DNA from: Thermaceae bacterium
GTDB taxonomy: Bacteria > Deinococcota > Deinococci > Deinococcales > Marinithermaceae
Length of the DNA: 5,023 nt
Direction of reading: 5' to 3'
Assembly (NCBI GenBank): GCA_027023345.1
Contig: JALVVO010000008.1
Span: 1-5,023, forward strand
The position numbers and the translations under genes were made by a program. The notes below the pieces were generated by a model that made no database searches, was not told where the DNA came from, and saw nothing but the letters and a program-made list of their open reading frames with translations. Shown one piece after another: positions 1 to 4,548 of this stretch. Within the stretch, counting starts at the first letter, position 1. Every line of letters begins with the position of its first letter.

Positions 1-139
1 GGCGCAAGGGGGGAGGCTCCGCCCGCTTGAGCGGGTGATCTACCCGGTCTCCCGGGCGCTGCTCTACCCCGAAGGCCGGGCGGACGTCGAGGCGAGCCTC
101 GCCACCGCGCGGGGGCTTTTGGCGAACTTGGCAGATTGA
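1..139 (+). CDS. C-terminal end of an unidentified protein (5' truncated by window edge)
   Basis: Reading in the frame that begins at base 2 gives 45 uninterrupted codons ending in TGA at 137-139. The peptide has the composition of a real high-GC gene: Leu, Ala, Arg and Glu rich, with G or C at nearly every third codon position, and a helix-like tail ending in GLLANLAD. A short segment reads YPVSRALLYPEG. I do not recognise the family from this fragment and assign no function. Its stop codon lies inside the left arm of the 136-176 dyad, so the next gene's control region begins within this gene. Read-through into the ATPase gene is possible, because no terminator is visible between them. That it is a coding end rests on frame and composition only. 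Confidence 0.6.
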   Translation, partial: AQGGRLRPLERVIYPVSRALLYPEGRADVEASLATARGLLANLAD

Positions 140-176
140 CACGCAGCGTGTGGAAATTTCACACGTTTCGTGTCAA
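136..176. promoter_or_regulatory. Nested 41-nt dyad with two tandem ACACG-N3-CGTGT palindromes (putative operator)
   Basis: The element is symmetric about base 156, with 17 of 20 positions per arm Watson-Crick complementary. It contains two copies of the same palindrome: ACACG-CAG-CGTGT at 139-151 and ACACG-TTT-CGTGT at 161-173. Their centres (145 and 167) are 22 bp apart, about two helical turns, so two dimers would sit on the same DNA face. The outer arms are TTGACACG (136-143) and CGTGTCAA (169-176), and the middle is the AT-rich GGAAATTTC. Seen directly: the repeats and spacing. Inferred: a binding site for a dimeric or tetrameric regulator, or for the ATPase itself. It overlaps the upstream stop codon and the candidate ATPase promoter, so occupancy should affect transcription. 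An RNA hairpin role is less likely if the ATPase mRNA is leaderless. Confidence 0.75.
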
Positions 177-179
177 AAT
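151..179 (+). promoter_or_regulatory. Candidate leaderless promoter of the ATPase gene
   Basis: TGGAAA (151-156, 4/6 to TTGACA), a 17-bp spacer and CAAAAT (174-179, 4/6 to TATAAT with the key A2 and T6 present) are followed after 6 nt by ATG at 186. That distance is what leaderless genes of Deinococcus-Thermus show. No Shine-Dalgarno precedes the ATG. The spacer contains the second operator palindrome. A perfect TTGACA also exists at 136-141, but no acceptable -10 lies 16-18 bp after it. Inference from spacing; not proven. Confidence 0.45.
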
Positions 180-185
180 GCGCGT

Positions 186-1376
186 ATGCGCTTTCCCCGG
201 TTTCTGAAGCCCCGGCTCCTCGCGGCGCTAAAGAGCCACCCCGTGGTCTTCCTCGAGGGCCCGCGCCAGGCGGGCAAGTCCACGTTGGCGATGGCGGTGG
301 CCGAGGAGCTCGGCCTTCCTTACTACACCCTGGACGACCTCGACCTGCGGGCGGCGGCCACCGCCGACCCCCGGGGCTTGCTCGCCCAGATCGGGGACCG
401 GGCCGTTTTGGACGAGGTCCAGCGCGCCCCCGAGCTCCTTCTTGCGCTCAAGGCGGAGGTGGACCGCGACCGCCGGCCGGGGCGCTACCTGCTCACCGGT
501 TCCGCCAACGTCCTCGCCCTGCCCCGGGTGGCCGAGGCGCTGGTGGGGCGGATGGCGGTGCTCACGCTCTGGCCGCTTTCGCAAGGGGAGATCGAGCGGA
601 AGGAGGAGCGCTTTTGGGACCTCGTCTTCGCCGGGCGGCCGCCCTTTTCCTGGCCCCTGGCCGGTGACTGGAGGAACCGGGTCGCGCGGGGCGGGTTTCC
701 GCCGGCGGTGATGCTGGACCGCAACGCCCGTAAGGAGTGGTTCGCCGGCTACGTCCGCACCCTGCTTGAGCGCGACGTGCGCGACCTCGCAAGCGTCGAG
801 CAGGTCGCCCTCCTCCGCGACCTGCTCGTGCTCCTCGCCGAGCGCACCGGGAGCCTTCTCAACACGAGCGAGCACGCCCGCACCTTGGGCCGGCCGAGGA
901 GCACGGTGGAGAAGTACCTGCGGCTTTTCGAGCGGCTCTTCATCGTGCTGAGGTTTCCGGCCTGGGCCAAGAGCGCGACCCGCCGGCTCACCCGCTCGCC
1001 CAAGGTCTTCCTCGCCGATCCCGGGCTCGCCGCGTTCTTGATGGCCCGGCCCAACTGGGGGGCGCTTTTAGAGACCTTCGTCTTCACCGAGGTCACGAAA
1101 CAGGTGGCCCGGCGGCCCGACGCGATCCGCCTCTACCACTACCGCGACCGGAGCGGGCGGGAGGTGGATCTGGTCCTCGAGGGCCCCTCCGGTGTGGTGG
1201 GGATCGAGGTCAAGACCGGCCTCACCCCTACCGCGGCGGACTTCAAAGGCCTGAAAAGGCTTGCCGAGGACGCCGGATCGGCCTTCGCCCACGGCTACCT
1301 GCTCTACCCCGGCGAGCGCGCCCTGCCCTTTGGCGAGCGGCTTTGGGCTTTGCCGCTTTCGGCGCTTTGGGCGTAG
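186..1376 (+). CDS. AAA-family ATPase with C-terminal DUF4143 / PD-(D/E)XK-like domain
   Basis: A 396-residue protein of the AAA_14 + DUF4143 type, cytoplasmic, with no membrane segment. From ATG 186 it shows Walker A GPRQAGKST (25-33), Walker B AVLDE (73-77), sensor-1 YLLTGSAN (101-108), a winged-helix-like region (about 206-258, ending VEKYLRLFERLFIV), and a C-terminal restriction-endonuclease-like fold with D328 in GREVDLVLE and E341-x-K343 in GIEVKTG, preceded by the usual ETFVFTEV helix (296-303). The P-loop and the D...ExK residues are intact, so ATP hydrolysis and possibly nuclease chemistry are retained. The family is common in archaea and bacteria but its biological role is poorly known; DNA-related roles are assumed. 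An in-frame GTG at 150 would add 12 residues, but it lies inside the operator and has no ribosome site, so ATG 186 is preferred. The gene is solitary, converges on the ABC operon, and has the high GC of the flanking core genes. Confidence 0.9.
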   Translation: MRFPRFLKPRLLAALKSHPVVFLEGPRQAGKSTLAMAVAEELGLPYYTLDDLDLRAAATADPRGLLAQIGDRAVLDEVQRAPELLLALKAEVDRDRRPGRYLLTGSANVLALPRVAEALVGRMAVLTLWPLSQGEIERKEERFWDLVFAGRPPFSWPLAGDWRNRVARGGFPPAVMLDRNARKEWFAGYVRTLLERDVRDLASVEQVALLRDLLVLLAERTGSLLNTSEHARTLGRPRSTVEKYLRLFERLFIVLRFPAWAKSATRRLTRSPKVFLADPGLAAFLMARPNWGALLETFVFTEVTKQVARRPDAIRLYHYRDRSGREVDLVLEGPSGVVGIEVKTGLTPTAADFKGLKRLAEDAGSAFAHGYLLYPGERALPFGERLWALPLSALWA

Positions 1377-1390
1377 GGGGTTGGCGGCGT

Positions 1391-1428
1391 TACCGCGCGA
1401 GCCTGGATCACGCGATCCGTCAGCGGTA
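1391..1428. terminator. Weak two-tier hairpin between convergent genes (possible bidirectional terminator)
   Basis: Outer arms TACCGC (1391-1396) and GCGGTA (1423-1428) enclose an inner stem GGATC-ACGC-GATCC (1405-1418). It lies in and around the 43-bp gap between the stop codons of the convergent ATPase and ABC genes, and its right arm runs into the last codons of the ABC gene. There is no T-run on either strand, so it is not a canonical intrinsic terminator. The pairing is seen; the terminating role is a guess from position. Confidence 0.25.
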
Positions 1429-3177
1429 CCACGTGCGTTGCGCTTCCCACATCCGAGCGTATTCGCCGCCTTTCCGTAGCAACTCTTCGTGGTCGCCCTC
1501 TTCGATAAGCCGCCCCTCTTTGAGAACGAGAATGCGGTGCGCGTGCCTTACCGAGGCCAGCCGATGGCTGATGAGAAGCGTGGTGCGGCCCCGCGCGAGT
1601 TCGGCGAAGCGCTGGTAAAGTTCGACTTCGGCGAGCGGGTCGAGGGCGGCGGTGGGTTCGTCCAGGACCATGACCCTTGCGCGTTCCCGGTAGAACGCCC
1701 GGGCCAGCGCCACTTTTTGCCACTCGCCGCCGGAGAGTTCGGTGCCGCCGAACTCCTTGGTGAGGGGAGTGTGTAGTCCTTGAGGAAGTTTGGTCACCAG
1801 CTCCTCTCCACCGGCGCTTGCGAGCGCGCGCCGTACGCCATCTTCGTCTTCCATGCGCTCGAGATCGGACAGGGCGACGTTTTCCCCTAACGTAAGCGCG
1901 TAACGTCCGTAGTCTTGAAAGATCGCGGCAACGCGCTTGCGCCAGGCAACGAGGTCGAGCTCTGCAAGGTTCTTGCCGTCAACCAGGATTTTGCCCTCGC
2001 TGGGTTCGTAAAATCGTAGAAGAAGTTTTACAAGCGTGGTCTTGCCGGCCCCGTTTTCCCCTACAAGTCCGAAGAGCTCGCCGGGCGGGAGGGTGAAGCT
2101 GACCCCCGAAAGCGCTTTACGCCCGTCGGGATAGCTAAAGTAAACATTGTCAAACTCGATCTTGGGCGGGGCTTCCTTAACGCGGATCCCCGGGCTCGCG
2201 GTGAGGGAGGGTTTTTCCTCAAGGAAGGACCTCACCTCGTCCATATAGAGGAGCGTTTCCAGTAACATGGCCCCGTCTTGGGCCAGGAGAAGGAGGCTTT
2301 GCTGCAGCTGGTTTAGGGTGGCGAGGAGCATCGCTACCTGGCCGGCGCTCGGACGCCTTTGGAGCACGCCAAAGACGCTGGCTGCGAAGCCAAGCAGGGA
2401 CAGGGCTAGGGTGCCTAGGTTCTTTGCTAGCTGTTCACGGCGGCGCGCGGCCATGGCGCGGTGTAACTTCCTGAAGTTTTCTAAATAGAACGCAATCCAA
2501 AAATCGCCCGTTCGGAAAAGGCGGTGTTCCTTGGCATACTGGGGGTTAAGCAGGAGGGAAGCCGCGTAGTCCATGCGACGGGCTTCGGGGTTGGTGCCGG
2601 TGACGGTTTCCCAGATCGCCCGCTGAAGGCCGAGGGAGACAAGGGCATAGGGTGCGGTGGCCACGAGCAAAGCAAGGGGGACCCACCAGCCGAGCGTGGC
2701 GGAGACGGCGAGCAGCGGAATCGCGGTAAAAAGGTCCCGGGCGCTCGTGGACAGAAAGATGATCAGGTTCGTGGGTTGGAAGGAGGCCTGCTCCCGCAGG
2801 AGTTGCACGCGGTTGTAAAACGTTTCGTATTCAAATGGGGTGAGATCCTCAAAGCTGTTGATCTTCTGCATGAGCGTGCGGTTGAGGTGCGCGGTAAGGC
2901 GTTCGTTTAGGTTGCCCTGCAAGTATGCGGAGAGCGGCCCCAGGGCCTGATCCGAAAAGAGCAAGGCTACCCATACGCCGCCCCACAGCGCGGCCTGCTC
3001 CATGGTTCCTGTGACGACCGCGTCCACCAGCCGACCCAAAGCCCAGACGCCAGCTGCGGGCAATAGCCCCTGCAGGAAAAGAACGGAGACAAGCCCCGCC
3101 GCCAGGGGCGGCGAGGCTCGATACACGAGCTTCAGGCTGAAGACAAGGGTAGAAAGTCGTTGCTGGAATGATCGCAT
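1420..3177 (-). CDS. ABC transporter half-molecule, permease fused to ATP-binding domain (exporter type)
   Basis: 585 residues, a normal length for a type-IV (MsbA-like) exporter half-transporter that works as a dimer in the inner membrane. The N-terminal half carries about six hydrophobic helices (roughly 24-48, 62-82, 142-160, 163-183, 252-274, 278-312). The ATPase half has Walker A GENGAGKTT (373-381), Q-loop Q421, signature LSGGEWQ (481-487), Walker B VMVLDEPT with catalytic E507, D-loop ALDP (511-514) and H-loop H538; all are intact. There is no N-terminal C39 peptidase domain, so it does not itself cleave a leader peptide. The FYNRVQ segment (120-125) recalls exporters of peptide and antibiotic clusters, a weak hint. 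The substrate is unknown. ATG 3177 has only a poor ribosome site and no nearby in-frame alternative. It follows the unknown gene by 26 bp with no promoter, so they are probably one operon. GC is clearly lower than in the flanks, suggesting transfer. Confidence 0.93.
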   Translation of the reverse strand: MRSFQQRLSTLVFSLKLVYRASPPLAAGLVSVLFLQGLLPAAGVWALGRLVDAVVTGTMEQAALWGGVWVALLFSDQALGPLSAYLQGNLNERLTAHLNRTLMQKINSFEDLTPFEYETFYNRVQLLREQASFQPTNLIIFLSTSARDLFTAIPLLAVSATLGWWVPLALLVATAPYALVSLGLQRAIWETVTGTNPEARRMDYAASLLLNPQYAKEHRLFRTGDFWIAFYLENFRKLHRAMAARRREQLAKNLGTLALSLLGFAASVFGVLQRRPSAGQVAMLLATLNQLQQSLLLLAQDGAMLLETLLYMDEVRSFLEEKPSLTASPGIRVKEAPPKIEFDNVYFSYPDGRKALSGVSFTLPPGELFGLVGENGAGKTTLVKLLLRFYEPSEGKILVDGKNLAELDLVAWRKRVAAIFQDYGRYALTLGENVALSDLERMEDEDGVRRALASAGGEELVTKLPQGLHTPLTKEFGGTELSGGEWQKVALARAFYRERARVMVLDEPTAALDPLAEVELYQRFAELARGRTTLLISHRLASVRHAHRILVLKEGRLIEEGDHEELLRKGGEYARMWEAQRTWYR

Positions 3178-3203
3178 ATCTTCAAGGCTATCACGCAGGC
3201 AGG

Positions 3204-3815
3204 CTACCAGCGGAGGGGGTTCACGTAGGTGTCGAGGATCTCAGCGATTTTCTCGTCAGGGATGCGCTCCAGGGCCACGACCTCGTACCGATCTCGCATC
3301 CGCCGATCGGGGTGGTGCCGCAGGTATGCGCGGTTTCCGCGAGGGACGCGGACGATCTCGAAGTACTCTCCGGCTTCGTCGTACTCGAAGACGAGCAGAT
3401 CCTCCATCAGCGCATAGAAGGCATCAAGGTTTTCACCGGCTTTTTCAATGTACGCCCCGGTGATCTTAGGAATGTAGCAGCTCCTGCGGTACTTGCCGTT
3501 CGCCGTGATGATGAGGACCCGGCCCTCGTAAACGGGGGTGAAGCCGATCATCGGAACGGGGACGATGGAGAAGTCCGAATCAGGGCCGAGCCGGTAAAGT
3601 TCCCCCAATGCTCCCCGTAGCTCGACATAGGCGTCGTGCGAGTAGAGCCGATCGCCGTAGCGCAGGACGGTGCCTTCCTCGGCTTTCTGAACCTCTCCCG
3701 TGGGCACGTGGATCTCGGGAAGTCGCTCGCCCACGGGCTTGACGCGGCGAACCGCGAAATGCCCCTCTTTTACCGACTGTGCCAGCTCTTTTTGCTCGAA
3801 CAACAGTTTCCGCAT
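3204..3815 (-). CDS. Unrecognised 203-residue protein, first gene of the ABC exporter operon
   Basis: I do not recognise this family. The protein starts MRKLLFEQKELAQ and ends NPLRW. It has no signal peptide or transmembrane helix, is rich in charged residues and tyrosines, and has a single cysteine (C113), so it looks like a soluble cytoplasmic protein. Alternating hydrophobic stretches such as SIVPVPMIGFTPVYEG (83-98) and GRVLIITANG (98-107) suggest a beta-rich core; 128-143 is probably helical, and a basic patch with two histidines (RAYLRHHPDRRMRDR) spans 162-176. It is not a peptide precursor by length or composition. The start is firmly set by a 9/9 Shine-Dalgarno 7 nt upstream. It is translated first in an operon with the ABC exporter, which suggests a partner, substrate-modifying or self-protection role, but this is only guilt by association. 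Lower GC than pyrE and the ATPase supports a shared foreign origin with the transporter. Confidence 0.82.
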   Translation of the reverse strand: MRKLLFEQKELAQSVKEGHFAVRRVKPVGERLPEIHVPTGEVQKAEEGTVLRYGDRLYSHDAYVELRGALGELYRLGPDSDFSIVPVPMIGFTPVYEGRVLIITANGKYRRSCYIPKITGAYIEKAGENLDAFYALMEDLLVFEYDEAGEYFEIVRVPRGNRAYLRHHPDRRMRDRYEVVALERIPDEKIAEILDTYVNPLRW

Positions 3816-3822
3816 CTGGCCC

Positions 3823-3831
3823 TCACCTCCT
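3823..3831 (-). promoter_or_regulatory. Full-length Shine-Dalgarno of the unknown gene
   Basis: On the minus strand AGGAGGTGA lies 7 nt before ATG 3815, a 9/9 match to the 16S anti-Shine-Dalgarno. It fixes the start codon and implies an mRNA with a leader, in contrast to the apparently leaderless ATPase and pyrE. It sits 3 nt from the arm of the 18-bp palindrome. Confidence 0.85.
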
Positions 3832-3834
3832 CAA

Positions 3835-3852
3835 CTTGCTCCTAGGAGCAAG
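3835..3852. promoter_or_regulatory. Perfect 18-bp palindrome CTTGCTCCTAGGAGCAAG (putative operator or leader hairpin)
   Basis: The 18 bases equal their own reverse complement with no spacer, and the symmetry stops exactly at both ends (A3834 against A3853). It lies upstream of the unknown-protein/ABC operon, 3 nt from its ribosome site. As DNA it is an ideal operator for a homodimeric repressor or MerR-like activator. As RNA it forms a 7-bp stem with a CUAG loop just before the Shine-Dalgarno. No regulator gene is encoded within the window. The palindrome is certain; the regulatory role is inferred from position. Confidence 0.7.
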
Positions 3853-3870
3853 ACCAGAATAGTCTTTTTT

Positions 3871-3879
3871 TGTTAGAAT
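3871..3879 (+). promoter_or_regulatory. Candidate extended -10 promoter towards pyrE
   Basis: TGTTAGAAT combines a TGN extension with TAGAAT, 5/6 to TATAAT, inside an AT-rich patch that is unusual for this window. No good -35 is present (AGACCA at 17 bp). It would give a leader of roughly 60 nt before pyrE. It overlaps the minus-strand candidate -10 and competes with the closer promoter at 3915-3943. Confidence 0.3.
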
Positions 3880-3883
3880 TATG
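3878..3883 (-). promoter_or_regulatory. Candidate -10 box for the unknown-protein/ABC operon
   Basis: The minus strand reads CATAAT here (5/6 to TATAAT). At 17 bp upstream is GTTCCA, only 3/6 to TTGACA. Transcription would begin near 3871 and give a leader of about 56 nt holding the 18-bp palindrome and the Shine-Dalgarno. A second weaker choice, TATTCT (3861-3856), would put the start inside the palindrome. The -35 is poor, so confidence is low. Confidence 0.3.
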
Positions 3884-3914
3884 AGAAAGACCTTGGTGCA
3901 TGGAACATTCCTGC

Positions 3915-3943
3915 TTCCCAAATCATCTTGTCGGGCGTAGGCT
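3915..3943 (+). promoter_or_regulatory. Candidate leaderless promoter of pyrE
   Basis: TTCCCA (3915-3920, 4/6 to TTGACA), a 17-bp spacer and TAGGCT (3938-3943) fit the TANNNT -10 pattern. Six nucleotides later is the GTG start of pyrE, the spacing seen in leaderless Deinococcus-Thermus genes. The TAG of the -10 is also an in-frame stop, which rules out an upstream extension of pyrE. No Shine-Dalgarno is present, consistent with a leaderless mRNA. Confidence 0.5.
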
Positions 3944-3949
3944 TGGGGC

Positions 3950-4501
3950 GTGGACGTGCTCGAGCGCTACCGGGCGGCGGGAGCTCTTTTGGAGGGGCAC
4001 TTCCTCCTCAAGTCCGGCCTTCATAGCCCCTACTTCCTCCAGTCGGCGGCGGTCTTCCAGTACCCCGAGCACGCCCGGGCCCTGGCCGAGGCGCTGGCTG
4101 AAAAGCTCCGGCCCTTTGCCCCCGACTTCGTGATCGGGCCGGCGATCGGCGGGGTGGTGCTCGGCTACCTGGTGGCCGAGGCGCTCGGTGCGCGGGCGCT
4201 CTTTGCCGAGAAGGACGGGGCGGGGGGGATGTTCATCCGCCCCGGGCTCGTGGTGGAGCCTGGCGAGCGCTTCGTCGCCGTCGAGGACGTGGTGACGACG
4301 GGCGGCTCGGTGCAAAAGACGATTGAAGCGGCAAGGGCCCGGGGGGCCGAGCTTTTGGCGGTGGGCGCGGTGGTGGACCGGAGCCCAACGCCGCCTGAGT
4401 TTGGCGTGCCCTTCGTTTCCCTGGTCCGGTTCGTCCCCGAGACCTACGCGCCTGAGGCCTGCCCCCTCTGCCGGGCGGGGGTGCCCTTAAGGCGGGTGTA
4501 G
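3950..4501 (+). CDS. pyrE: Orotate phosphoribosyltransferase
   Basis: The enzyme converts orotate and PRPP to orotidine 5'-monophosphate and pyrophosphate, the fifth step of pyrimidine synthesis, in the cytoplasm and normally as a dimer. The 183-residue length is usual for the Thermus-type enzyme. Visible motifs: N-terminal GALLEGHFLLKSGLHSPYFLQS region (11-32) that forms the orotate side, GPAIGGVVLG (63-72), FAEKDG with the catalytic-loop lysine K88 (85-90), and the PRPP-binding VEDVVTTGGS (111-120). A C-terminal CPLC (171-174) is a CxxC pair that I recall from Thermus PyrE; it may bind metal or form a disulfide. The GTG start at 3950 is forced by an in-frame TAG 12 nt upstream and agrees with the family N-terminus (MDVLE). 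There is no ribosome site, so it is probably leaderless. It is divergent from the unknown-protein/ABC operon and is followed 47 bp later by the LolA-like gene. Confidence 0.96.
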   Translation: MDVLERYRAAGALLEGHFLLKSGLHSPYFLQSAAVFQYPEHARALAEALAEKLRPFAPDFVIGPAIGGVVLGYLVAEALGARALFAEKDGAGGMFIRPGLVVEPGERFVAVEDVVTTGGSVQKTIEAARARGAELLAVGAVVDRSPTPPEFGVPFVSLVRFVPETYAPEACPLCRAGVPLRRV

Positions 4502-4536
4502 GCTTTTCCCACGGCCCCCTCAGCTCGGGCGGGTAG

Positions 4537-4544
4537 GGTGGAGG
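4537..4544 (+). promoter_or_regulatory. Ribosome binding site of the LolA-like gene
   Basis: GGTGGAGG precedes ATG 4549 with a 4-nt gap, slightly shorter than the optimum. It decides the start, and the protein then begins directly with a signal peptide. The 47-bp gap after pyrE shows no hairpin with a T-run, so this gene is probably read from the pyrE transcript. Confidence 0.6.
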
Positions 4545-4548
4545 CTGG

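Noticed and set aside
136..141. Perfect TTGACA as the -35 box of the ATPase promoter
   Set aside because: No acceptable -10 lies 16-18 bp downstream (TTCACA, TCACAC and CACACG), and the hexamer is explained as an arm of the dyad.
228..875. Long minus-strand frame of 215 codons opposite the ATPase
   Set aside because: It is antisense to a well-supported ATPase domain, has an unstructured Pro/Gly/Arg-rich composition and no ribosome site; typical of open antisense frames in high-GC genes.
1304..1723. Minus-strand frame of 139 codons across the convergent junction
   Set aside because: It is a shifted frame over the ABC gene's C-terminus, which contains intact ATPase motifs; Arg/Pro-rich shadow composition.
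3204..3815. Unknown gene as a precursor of a ribosomally made peptide for the ABC exporter
   Set aside because: 203 residues with one cysteine, no leader-like cleavage motif and no modifying enzymes nearby; the exporter also lacks a peptidase domain.
3880..3909. Minus-strand nine-codon peptide (MFHAPRSFS) as a leader peptide of the unknown operon
   Set aside because: It overlaps the candidate -10, has only AGGA as a ribosome site, and shows no attenuator structure or repeated regulatory codons.
3902..3911. GGAACATTCC as a further operator
   Set aside because: Only 4-bp half sites around a non-symmetric CA, with no second copy nearby; expected by chance.
3900..4133. Plus-strand frame starting ATG 3900 as a pyrE leader or overlapping gene
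   Set aside because: It runs out of frame through pyrE with a Ser/Arg/Pro-rich shadow sequence, and it has no ribosome site.
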